Below, piece by piece: positions 51,559-60,039 of a stretch of 64,000 nucleotides of DNA (position 1 is its first letter; each line of letters begins with the position of its first letter). Source of the stretch: Leptospiraceae bacterium (GTDB lineage Bacteria > Spirochaetota > Leptospiria > Leptospirales > Leptospiraceae); NCBI GenBank assembly GCA_024233875.1, contig JACKPB010000001.1, positions 62,001-126,000 on the forward strand, in the 5' to 3' direction. A program made the position numbers and the translations under genes. The notes under the pieces were generated by a model. That model worked only from the letters and a program-made list of their open reading frames with translations. It ran no database searches and was not told the DNA's origin.

Positions 51559-52889
51559 AACTTATCTTCCCAGTCGATTTCTGCTGTGACCCTGGATAGA
51601 TAAATGAAGGATCCGATTGTAGCCAGGGTAATGAAAAGTCCTGTGTATTCCGGAAAGAAAAATGCAATAGAGAACAACCATTGGAAGATCAGAGTGGACA
51701 GTAGATTGTACCGTACAATTTCTTTCCCTTTCTTCAATGCGATAGTGTACTGAAGTAAGATCAAGGTCGAGACCAAAAGAGAGAGAAGAAGACCGGGAAC
51801 GATGTCGAGAAAGGTCACAAGATAGGAGCCCAACAGGTAAAAAATGAAATAAGATATGATTATGAATAAGTAATTCATTGGATGAAGCTGCACCCGGTTG
51901 GGTATTGCCAGAAGAAGGAGGAGAGCCAGGAAGAGAGCAAGAGAAATGGGGGAATAAAAGAATAGTTTGGAAGCCAACTTTCCGTAATTCCCTTTGATTT
52001 CGAATTCTATAGAAAGATTTTGGCCTGTGATGATATTCTCTCCGACCCATTCCAGTTTGGAAAAGTTGGCATCCGATTCTGCTTTGGAAGGTGCCATCGC
52101 ATAGTCTGGAATATCATAGTTCTCGAAATCTGATTCAATGAGAGCATGGAATTGTTTCATTTCGATTTTTTCGGCTCCGAGACTGTACTGAAAGGAACTC
52201 GAACCCTGTGCTCTGTATGTGATGACTATTTCTTTTTCTTCGTCTGCTTCGAGTTCCCCTGTCCAATCGATACCATCCGCCAGGTTTGTGTCCTCTTTAT
52301 AGTCCTTTCCATTCAAAAGAATCGAGACGTTCGTGATGTTACCCGCATAGGAGGGGAGAGCCATCCGAAAGTGAATTTTATTTTTTTTGGGAAGATAGTT
52401 TTTGATTACATACTTTCCTTCAAATTGAAGATCGTAACCCGGATAGAGAAGAAGCCCTTTTTGACGGATGTTTTTCTTGATCTTCAAAATGATGTCCTGA
52501 GAAGCAAAACCCAATCCTTTCTCGACCAGAACTGTTTTGTCCATGAGTTCACCGGTCTTCTTGTTCTCATATTCTTCTTTGACCGTGCTATCAAAAGTAA
52601 GGGAAGGAGGTGTTTGGTTTATGCTTCCTCCCCAGATTTCCGTAACTGACTTCATTCCTCTGGAGTAAGTTTCTGTATGTCGGGAATCTATCCGATAGCC
52701 TATAACGAGTCCTGCAACACTGAAGACCAACCAGAAAATGGCAATAAGTATGTACTTGGATATTTTTCTTACCAAATCGGGGTGAACTGTATACAATCGA
52801 ATGGAAATAAAAATAAAAGAAGAAAGAACGAGACAGAATCCCAAAAAGATCAGCCCTGCGGCGGTAGCTCCCATACTAGACAACTCCAT
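51555..52889 (-). CDS. multispanning membrane protein, CreD-like topology
   Basis: 444 residues. Two N-terminal transmembrane helices (AGLIFLGFCLVLSSFIFISI, KYILIAIFWLVFSVAGLVIG), then about 215 periplasmic residues of beta-rich sequence, then five to six C-terminal helices and an acidic end. The layout resembles CreD-type inner-membrane proteins, but I see no decisive motif. First gene of a chain with ATGA overlaps down to the Fur gene. Function unknown. Confidence 0.65.
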   Translation of the reverse strand: MELSSMGATAAGLIFLGFCLVLSSFIFISIRLYTVHPDLVRKISKYILIAIFWLVFSVAGLVIGYRIDSRHTETYSRGMKSVTEIWGGSINQTPPSLTFDSTVKEEYENKKTGELMDKTVLVEKGLGFASQDIILKIKKNIRQKGLLLYPGYDLQFEGKYVIKNYLPKKNKIHFRMALPSYAGNITNVSILLNGKDYKEDTNLADGIDWTGELEADEEKEIVITYRAQGSSSFQYSLGAEKIEMKQFHALIESDFENYDIPDYAMAPSKAESDANFSKLEWVGENIITGQNLSIEFEIKGNYGKLASKLFFYSPISLALFLALLLLLAIPNRVQLHPMNYLFIIISYFIFYLLGSYLVTFLDIVPGLLLSLLVSTLILLQYTIALKKGKEIVRYNLLSTLIFQWLFSIAFFFPEYTGLFITLATIGSFIYLSRVTAEIDWEDKF

Positions 52890-53147
52890 GAATTGAATTG
52901 ATTTCTAAGTTCAGAAAAATATCATTCTCTGTAATTCTTAATTTATTTCAGAGAAAGGCTTTCCTTTTGGCTGCAAATCCTCCGGGTTCTTCTTGAATCA
53001 GGTCGGATGAAAATAAAAATCATTTGATTAAGAAAATGAGATTTTGTTTTTGATCTGTCAAATACAAATACAGAGATTTCCCGAATTTCCCATTTCTCAA
53101 TTGCTCAGAGAAAATTGATTGCTTTTTAGATAGAAGAAGTCAATTTT

Positions 53148-55304
53148 GTGGGACAACTTTTATGCCCTACTTTTTGTGATCACCAAATCAGAAACATGAA
53201 ATCTAACCCAAATGGATCAATACTTTTTCTTACGCCTATACTGAGGCTAGTATTGTTCCTAATTTATTTCCTGATGCATTCGGGAATTTTTGGGGAGAGT
53301 CTTTCTGTAGGAGAAAATCTTCCGATTTCATTGACTACCAAAGATTGGTACATAGCAATCGGAAAGGACGACCGAAGTCTATCTCCGGAAGTCTATAGAG
53401 CTCTTCCCGAGTATTCACGCATTGAAAAATTTCCTATCATCATCAATCAATTGTTTCAAAATCCAAGAGATCACAGCGTGCGGGAGTATACTCTCAGAAC
53501 AGAATTTGATCTGGATCTATCTAGGATTCATCCCGGAAAAGAAATCGCATTTTTTCTTTCAGGAATCGGAGAGTCCTGGTCTATGACCCTGAATGGAGAA
53601 GTGATTCTTGACAGATACTTTTTGAAAGAAAAGAAGATTGAAAGTTATTCATTCAATCGAAATTCTATCATTACAATTCCTCATGATTTATTGCAGAAAA
53701 AAAATGTCCTCACTATTTACATTGCCGGATATACACCCTTTTCTTTCTTAACTCCTAATGTATTGTTTGGTCTCCGTTTTTCAGATGGCTACTATCTGGA
53801 CTATGAAAAAAAGATTCGCTATGATCATTCTGATTTAAGTGTTCTTCTACTCAATTCTATCTATGTTTTCTTTGGGCTTTACCATCTTTTCTTTTTCATC
53901 AAATGGCCTCAAAAGAAATACAATCTATATTTTGCCTTATTTTCCCTATCTATATCTACTTATTTTCTTGCTTTTTCAAGTTTTCTCTTTGAAACGTTTA
54001 CAAGCAACCAAATCCAATTTCTAATGGCTCTGGCGACACAACCACTTGCACTTTTTAGTTTTATTTTATTTCTCTGGGAATACTTTTTTCCTAACGTTTC
54101 CTATTCCAGAATGATGTGGTATTCAATCATTTCAAATATTCTAATCTTTGTAGTTTATCTTTTTGCAAAGGTTTATATGTATCACTCCATTCTATATGTT
54201 TGGTACTTTCTCGCTATTCCTCAACTACTCTTCATTGTTTATTTGATCTTGAAAGCGCTGAGGGAAGGTTCTAAAGATGCTATTTCGATGGCTTCATCCA
54301 CAATTGTCCTGCTTATGGTTGTAGTGTGGGAAATAATGGATACAATCATTTTTCATACAGGATTTCGATTTTTACAATATGCTTACTTCGCATTTATTTT
54401 GTCTCTGATACTTATCCTTGCCAACAGATTCATCGAAATCAATTGGGAAACAAAAATTCTAAATATAGAAATAACTAAACAGAGAGATTTATTTTCAAAA
54501 TTTGTTCCCGAACAATTTCTTGAAGTTCTAGGAAAGGATCTCCGTGAAGAAATTGCTCTGGGAGATTGCAAACTTGAAGAAGTTACTATTGTTTTTTCTG
54601 ACATCAGAAACTTCACTTCACTTTCTGAATCCATGACCCCGGATGAGAATTTCCGATTTATCAATTCTTATCTAAGCCGAATGAGTCCTGTCATAGAAAA
54701 CAATCATGGATTCATTGATAAATTTATAGGCGATGCTATCATGTCTATCTTCAGAACACCGGTGGATGCACTGAAGGCATCTATAGAAGCATTTGAGGTT
54801 CTGGAAGTCTTCAATCAACATAGAGCCAATTCCGGATACACTCCAATTGGAATCGGGATAGGCATTCATACAGGCAAAGTTATGATGGGCACAGTGGGGC
54901 ATAAAAACCGTCTCAGTACTACAGTGATTGGTGATACAGTAAATCTTGCATCCCGATTGGAATCACTAACGAAAAAGTATCATGCTAACATTATCATTTC
55001 TGAATCAACAGCTTCTTCGCTTCCTGAATCCTTTCTTCCCTTTATACGTATGGTTGACTCTGTAATTGTAAAAGGTAAAAGTATACCTGTTCACATCTAT
55101 GAATGCTATCAGATGAATTCAGATTCCCAGAGAGAGCTCAAAAAATCTTATAATGACAAATACGAAACAGCTCTACTCTTGAAAATCGAGAAAGACTATA
55201 TTTCAGCCCTTAAAATCTTTAAAGAAATATTGGAAATCAATCCTGATGATCTCCTGATAAGAATGTATTACGATTCCTTAACCTCTGAAGTTGGTGTTAC
55301 CTGA
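53148..55304 (+). CDS. 7TM-DISM class III adenylate/guanylate cyclase
   Basis: 718 residues from GTG 53148; ATG 53196 is a fair alternative because it is close to the signal anchor. The order is a hydrophobic segment at about 25-45, an extracytoplasmic jelly-roll domain (about 50-215), seven helices (about 225-430), a short linker and the cyclase domain (about 470-670). Metal Asp residues are in FSDIRNFT and FIGDAIMSIF, and GDTVNLASRLE is present. TPR-like helices end the protein. It makes cyclic nucleotide in response to an external ligand that is not known. Confidence 0.9.
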   Translation: MGQLLCPTFCDHQIRNMKSNPNGSILFLTPILRLVLFLIYFLMHSGIFGESLSVGENLPISLTTKDWYIAIGKDDRSLSPEVYRALPEYSRIEKFPIIINQLFQNPRDHSVREYTLRTEFDLDLSRIHPGKEIAFFLSGIGESWSMTLNGEVILDRYFLKEKKIESYSFNRNSIITIPHDLLQKKNVLTIYIAGYTPFSFLTPNVLFGLRFSDGYYLDYEKKIRYDHSDLSVLLLNSIYVFFGLYHLFFFIKWPQKKYNLYFALFSLSISTYFLAFSSFLFETFTSNQIQFLMALATQPLALFSFILFLWEYFFPNVSYSRMMWYSIISNILIFVVYLFAKVYMYHSILYVWYFLAIPQLLFIVYLILKALREGSKDAISMASSTIVLLMVVVWEIMDTIIFHTGFRFLQYAYFAFILSLILILANRFIEINWETKILNIEITKQRDLFSKFVPEQFLEVLGKDLREEIALGDCKLEEVTIVFSDIRNFTSLSESMTPDENFRFINSYLSRMSPVIENNHGFIDKFIGDAIMSIFRTPVDALKASIEAFEVLEVFNQHRANSGYTPIGIGIGIHTGKVMMGTVGHKNRLSTTVIGDTVNLASRLESLTKKYHANIIISESTASSLPESFLPFIRMVDSVIVKGKSIPVHIYECYQMNSDSQRELKKSYNDKYETALLLKIEKDYISALKIFKEILEINPDDLLIRMYYDSLTSEVGVT

Positions 55305-55315
55305 GAAGACCGATC

Positions 55316-55657
55316 TTAGAATTCGCACTTTCCATTTGTTAGATCTAAGCTTCTTGCTCTAGCAAACCAAACCAGATTTTGTTCCAAATTCCATTCCACT
55401 TCCAAATCTCCATACAGGCAAGAGCAATTCGAACCTGTCATACCGATCGGAAAATAGAAGGAATTTACCAAAATAATGTGGGTGGAATGGCCGGAGAGAC
55501 CACCTCCCCCCGGAAAAGCGATTAGCATAGGTTCTAAAAAAACTAATAAGTGATACTTGCCCGAAGGTTCTGAATGTCTTTCCTGGAAAAGTGAAATGGG
55601 GATCATCAGGCATAAAATAAAGATGATAGATATACTTAAATATTTAAATAATTTCAT
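55316..55657 (-). CDS. small hypothetical protein with N-terminal hydrophobic segment
   Basis: 113 residues with a signal-like helix (YLSISIIFILCLMIPISLF). It contains a glycine-rich FPGGGGLSGHS and four further cysteines in the second half. Convergent with the cyclase gene, stop separated by 11 bases. The Shine-Dalgarno is poor and no family is recognised, so coding status is only moderately sure. Confidence 0.45.
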   Translation of the reverse strand: MKLFKYLSISIIFILCLMIPISLFQERHSEPSGKYHLLVFLEPMLIAFPGGGGLSGHSTHIILVNSFYFPIGMTGSNCSCLYGDLEVEWNLEQNLVWFARARSLDLTNGKCEF

Positions 55658-55788
55658 TGAAGTAATACCCTGAAGGTATAAGGTGATTGAATGAGTCTAT
55701 CTATACTTCCTTTCGAAAAAATCTCTTCCTGAGCCATAATTATGATTAAAAATTGACAATAAGAAAATAGAAAAATTTACTGTAAATT

Positions 55789-56178
55789 ATGAAAAAGGGA
55801 CTTTCCCTAAAATCCAAAGATAGTTTCTTCCTACTTATCCTATTTGCAATCTTTTTTATTCTTTCCTACCTAAACCCTCTTAGTATCGAAGAAAGCTTAA
55901 AATTTTCAGATTTAAATTACAGAAATAATACCAATTTTTCATTAGAATCAGCGACACATTTAGATCTATCTCTCTGGATAGAAAGTGAAGAAACTGAGGA
56001 AAGTGAAGACTCTTTTGCTTCTGGATTGATTCTATCTGAAACAAATTATTTTTTTAAGTTTTTACTCATAGGTCCTATCTCCGGAGTTTTTGATTTCCAT
56101 CCCGGAAAGCAAAGATTATTTTATTCACTCCTGGACCTACCTCCTCCATACAAATTCTCTTCTAATTCGATTTTTTAA
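55789..56178 (+). CDS. small hypothetical membrane-anchored protein
   Basis: 129 residues with one N-terminal transmembrane helix (FFLLILFAIFFILSYLNPL). The rest is polar, acidic in the middle (SEETEESEDSFASG), and ends in LLDLPPPYKFSSNSIF. No close Shine-Dalgarno. Could be an outer-leaflet or efflux accessory peptide; I do not recognise it. Confidence 0.45.
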   Translation: MKKGLSLKSKDSFFLLILFAIFFILSYLNPLSIEESLKFSDLNYRNNTNFSLESATHLDLSLWIESEETEESEDSFASGLILSETNYFFKFLLIGPISGVFDFHPGKQRLFYSLLDLPPPYKFSSNSIF

Positions 56179-56389
56179 ATCAACCTCATTGAGGTAAAGA
56201 TGCATTCGGATGGTTATCAGGAATGAATATGCATATATAAATCTAATATAATGCAATTCAATTTTGGAGATGGCCGGATGCAGAAAATTGGTTCTCTCAA
56301 ACTCGGGCAATCCTGAATCAAGAGAGATCAGTTTGGTCTTGTAAGATGAAATATGCGCATATTATTAAATTTATTATAAGGAGAATTTA

Positions 56390-57355
56390 ATGAACATTCA
56401 TGATATTCTTAACCCCCCCATCCTATTTTTCTTTCTAGGAATGCTAGCTGTTTATGTAAAGTCGACAGTAGAAGTTCCTGAATCCACATCCAAATTTTTA
56501 TCTATGTATCTTTTGTTTGCCATCGGACTGAAAGGAGGACATGAACTCTCAAAGAGTGGTCTGAATTCCGAACATCTACTCACTCTATTGGCTTGTATCC
56601 TGGCTGCTACAGTGATTCCCATCATCACATTTTTTATTTTCCGACTCAAGCTGTCGGTTGCGAATTCAGCCGCTCTTGCTGCAACTTACGGATCTATCAG
56701 TGCAGTGACCTTCATTGCAGCCGGTTCTTTTTTAAGTAATAAAGGAATTGAGCATGGTGGTTTTATCGTAGCGGGAATGGCTCTCATGGAATCTCCTGCG
56801 ATCATTGTGGGAATAATTCTCAACCATTTCTTCAATAAAGATAAGACCCAATCGGACAATACGGAATGGAAGTTGTTATTGGGTGAGGCGTTTTTTGGTG
56901 GATCGGTATATTTATTGCTCGGAGCATTGATCATCGGTCTTTTGAGTGGAGATTCCGGATGGGATTCCCAGAAGTTTTTTGCTGATTCTATTTTTAAAGG
57001 ATTCTTGAGTTTTTTCCTTTTGGACAAAGGGATAGAGTCCGCCCGAAAAATGGGTGAGCTAAAGGATGCAGGATTCTTTCTAATTTCTTTTGGTATAATC
57101 TTTCCACCTGTGGCTTCAGTGTTTGCAGCGCTTCTGGCAAAAATGATCGGGATGAATATCGGCGATGCTCTAATGTTTACTGTTCTAGTCTCCTCCGCAT
57201 CTTATATAGCAGTGCCCGCTGCCATGAAACACTCAATTCCGGATGCAAATCCCAGTCTCTATATCCCTATGGCATTGGCGGTAACATTTCCATTCAACGT
57301 TCTGGTTGGAATTCCTCTGTATTTCCAAATCTTAAAGTATCTGGGGTTTGAATAG
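56390..57355 (+). CDS. SbtA-family sodium-dependent bicarbonate transporter
   Basis: 321 residues, ten predicted transmembrane helices. Family marks: AIGLKGGHELSKSG, ATYGSISAVTFIAAGSF, MALMESPAIIVG, ASYIAVPAAMKHSIP and the pairwise-repeated half-structure of SbtA. In cyanobacteria SbtA takes up HCO3- and is controlled by the PII-like SbtB; no SbtB-like gene adjoins. AAGGAG precedes the ATG. In this likely heterotroph it could feed carboxylation or pH balance; that is inference. Confidence 0.85.
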   Translation: MNIHDILNPPILFFFLGMLAVYVKSTVEVPESTSKFLSMYLLFAIGLKGGHELSKSGLNSEHLLTLLACILAATVIPIITFFIFRLKLSVANSAALAATYGSISAVTFIAAGSFLSNKGIEHGGFIVAGMALMESPAIIVGIILNHFFNKDKTQSDNTEWKLLLGEAFFGGSVYLLLGALIIGLLSGDSGWDSQKFFADSIFKGFLSFFLLDKGIESARKMGELKDAGFFLISFGIIFPPVASVFAALLAKMIGMNIGDALMFTVLVSSASYIAVPAAMKHSIPDANPSLYIPMALAVTFPFNVLVGIPLYFQILKYLGFE

Positions 57356-57380
57356 AAAATATAAGAATCAAATTCAAATA

Positions 57381-57415
57381 GCTCTCTCTTTGAGAAATTC
57401 AGAGAGAGTTATTCT
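57381..57415 (+). terminator. hairpin after the sbtA-like gene
   Basis: CTCTCTCT-TT-GA pairs with TCAGAGAGAG around a GAAAT loop (one two-base bulge), followed by TTATTCTATT. It lies 26 bases past the stop codon. Confidence 0.55.
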
Positions 57416-57608
57416 ATTGAAAAATTTTGTTTTTAATGAAAACATGGTGAAAGTTCCTACTCTATTCATTACTTAAAGAAAGACTAAAATTTATTTTTGG
57501 GTAACTTCTAAACTTTTTGAATGGATTCAGGGAAGATTTCTTTGTGAAATCGTGCTCTAAAAAATTAGAGCTTAGTTAAATAAATTCGAATACATCTCCG
57601 GTGAGGTA

Positions 57609-59576
57609 ATGATGAAATTTACAAAATACTTTGTTGTCCTAATATTTCTTCCTTCTTTAATTTTGTTTGCTCAGACCAAGGATAGTGAGAATAAAACAAA
57701 TGATGAAAAAATATTAGAATTGGAACGAAATCTTAAGAAACAACAACAGGATTTAGAAGAATTGAAAAAAACAATGGGAAAATCAAATTCTGATATCAGT
57801 GAATCGGAAGATTCTGAAAATTATGTATCTCCGCTCAAAAAGAATGGATTGACAGGTAGATACAATAGGGGAATGTTTCTCGATCCGGATCAAGCTCCCT
57901 TTTTCAATAAAAATCAAAAACCATGGCTGAATGATTGGATTCGGGTCGGTGCTTTTGTCAAACCGAGAAGTGAAAATCGATACAATTACGGGTTCAATAA
58001 ACAGAATAAAAGTGTTGTTTCCCGTGTTGTACAGTCCGCACAACTGTTTCTCCTTTTTGATCCCAGTCCATATTTTACTATGAAAATTTCATTTCAGGAT
58101 GCAAGGCTTTGGGGAGGATCAACTGCGGCTTCTTCCGGTGACGATAGACGTTTTACATTTGCGGGATCCGGTAATGCCGTAACTCCCGGGACTTCAGCAA
58201 ATATCCCATCGAATACATTTGTACGTGAAGCCTGGTTTATGCTCAAGAAACTTCCATTGGGTGCTGAACTTCAGGTGGGAAGGCAGGTGATTGCCTATGG
58301 AGATCAAAGGATAATCGGAGGAGCTAACTGGACAATGAACGGACTGTCCTTTGATGGAATGCGACTTATGTTCAATAAACAACATTTCGACATTCATTTA
58401 TTTGCATACAAAACAGTAAGCTATGCAAATGCCGCAAATGGATTGTACTCTGCTCATGCCCCCGTAACCTATACCGATCCTAATACATTAAGAACCAGCA
58501 CCGTCAATCCGGGAACTCCCGATCAATATATGGTAGGAACTTACAATACTATTAAGGCAAAAGATTATTTCAACCTGGAACTATATGGAGTTGGTATCCT
58601 GAATTCCAGAACACCATCTTACAGCGGTGCTGTATTGACCAATCCTGCCCTGGTCATACCGGCTACTCCGGATTCTGATCTCTATACCAACCAATGGTCA
58701 AAGCAACAAAACAATCTACTAACAGGTGGATTTCGTCTAACAAATAGGACATCTAATAATAAGTTACCTTCCTCTTCTCCTTATAGTGGTTGGGATTGGA
58801 CATTTGAAAGTGCATGGCAGGGTGGGGAAACCGGTCTGAAGGTCATTGAAAATGCGGATAAAAACCTTCTTTACAACCGAATTCTCGCAACTGCAACAGG
58901 ACAGAGTTCAACAAACTATAATTTAAATAGAGAAAATCAGAGATATACAGGGCAATTGCATGTCGCTCAAACGGGATATACATTCTTTCAAAAGCTGAGA
59001 ATAGGTACTCAGATCCTGTATTCTTCCGGGGATAGTCGTAGAGGAGATGGAAGTGAATCTACATTCCAAACTCTAAGTATGCCCAGATTTGGTGTGATAC
59101 CTTATTGGAATAATGTGGCCGGTCTTTCTGAAAACATAGATATGAAAAATCTTATCAGTAAAAATGTGAATCTGTCATACAAGACTGATAAATTTGGAAC
59201 ATTTTACTTCAATTACATTGTCAATTTGAAGGCTCAAACTCAGGATGCCTGGTATGCTATCAGCGGTCTTGCCAATACAGGTTCTACAGTCGAGTTTTAC
59301 AAAGGTCAAACAAATTTTGCTCTTACATCCAGCAATCGACGTATCTATGATGAGATAGACTTTACATGGATGTACAATGTCAATGATTATGTATCCCTCT
59401 GGATTGGCGGGGGATTGATGACAGCAGGGAATTCTATAAAAAATCAAAAGAATGCCATTCTGACATATGATGCCTCAACAGGAGCGATTAGTTATAATAC
59501 CAAAGTCATCCTCGGTCAGGAGGGTGCGGCTTCAAAAGCGAATATGTTCTTTGTACAATTGAACGCTGCATTTTAA
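57609..59576 (+). CDS. AlgE/alginate-export-type outer-membrane barrel
   Basis: 655 residues with a signal peptide (VVLIFLPSLILFAQ-T) then a short charged helical segment (KILELERNLKKQQQDLEELK). The barrel follows: many alternating strands, REAWFMLKKLPLGAELQVGRQ and the final Phe (LNAAF) needed for barrel insertion. GGTGAGG lies before ATG 57609; ATG 57612 is adjacent. Resembles alginate-export porins, which in Leptospiraceae act as general channels; export of a specific polymer is not shown. A single gene ending at the repeat copies 3 and 4. Confidence 0.75.
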   Translation: MMKFTKYFVVLIFLPSLILFAQTKDSENKTNDEKILELERNLKKQQQDLEELKKTMGKSNSDISESEDSENYVSPLKKNGLTGRYNRGMFLDPDQAPFFNKNQKPWLNDWIRVGAFVKPRSENRYNYGFNKQNKSVVSRVVQSAQLFLLFDPSPYFTMKISFQDARLWGGSTAASSGDDRRFTFAGSGNAVTPGTSANIPSNTFVREAWFMLKKLPLGAELQVGRQVIAYGDQRIIGGANWTMNGLSFDGMRLMFNKQHFDIHLFAYKTVSYANAANGLYSAHAPVTYTDPNTLRTSTVNPGTPDQYMVGTYNTIKAKDYFNLELYGVGILNSRTPSYSGAVLTNPALVIPATPDSDLYTNQWSKQQNNLLTGGFRLTNRTSNNKLPSSSPYSGWDWTFESAWQGGETGLKVIENADKNLLYNRILATATGQSSTNYNLNRENQRYTGQLHVAQTGYTFFQKLRIGTQILYSSGDSRRGDGSESTFQTLSMPRFGVIPYWNNVAGLSENIDMKNLISKNVNLSYKTDKFGTFYFNYIVNLKAQTQDAWYAISGLANTGSTVEFYKGQTNFALTSSNRRIYDEIDFTWMYNVNDYVSLWIGGGLMTAGNSIKNQKNAILTYDASTGAISYNTKVILGQEGAASKANMFFVQLNAAF

Positions 59577-59585
59577 CTTAATTTA

Positions 59586-59720
59586 TTTACTCACCTAACG
59601 CAATCCCTGCGAAAGGTGAGGGTAAAGAAAGGGAGCCTTTCGGCAATGGTTCGACTGAGCTCTCCAACCACTAACTGACTCATCGTCCTCAAACCACTAT
59701 TCACATTGTTCTATTAGTAA
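59586..59720 (+). repeat. dispersed intergenic element, copy 3
   Basis: 135 bp on the plus strand. TTTACT end, hairpin A with CTCACCT/AGGTGAG (inner CGC/GCG), block AAGGGAGCCTTTCGGC, segment AATGGTTCGACTGAGCTC, then GACTCATCGTC, and ATTAGTAA at the far end. It is the longest copy and shows the TTCGACTGAGCTC block seen in other bacterial dispersed repeats. Confidence 0.8.
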
Positions 59721-59778
59721 CTCATCTTACGCAGTATTTTATTTTTCTAATTTTTTTTAGTTTAAAATCAAAATCATT

Positions 59779-59876
59779 TTTTGCTAATAAATCAATAAAA
59801 ATATGGGTTTGGGCGATAACCCAAGCTCCCTGCAACCTCACATTTCGCTTCTTTGCGTAATGTGAGTTAGTATAAA
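59779..59876 (-). repeat. dispersed intergenic element, copy 4 (inverted)
   Basis: About 98 bp in the opposite orientation to copy 3, separated by 58 bases. Read on the minus strand: hairpin A CTCACATT/AATGTGAG (loop includes GCGAAG-like bases), block GCAGGGAGC, hairpin B TTGGG/CCCAA around TTATCG, tail ATATTTTTATTGATT and TTAGCAAA. Confidence 0.75.
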
Positions 59877-60039
59877 ATGGCTTCATACTTTTATAAGAAA
59901 TACGAAAGTATTTATGAAAACCGGAATATATTTAAAAAATAAAAATGTTTCTTAAAATAAAAAATTGCCCACATACCTTTAGAAGAAAAATGCAATTATT
60001 CATGAAATAGGTATATGAGATTTAAAATAAAGTAACGCA

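Larger units (their letters stand above)
59577..60039. other. 463-bp convergent intergenic region
   Basis: Between two convergent genes. It holds dispersed element copies 3 (59586-59720) and 4 (59779-59876) as an inverted pair. 59877-60039 is AT-rich with no clear gene. Hairpin A of copy 3 could also terminate the porin transcript. Confidence 0.7.

Noticed and set aside
51562..52050. 162-codon minus-strand frame
   Set aside because: Out-of-frame shadow of the membrane-protein gene at 51555-52889.
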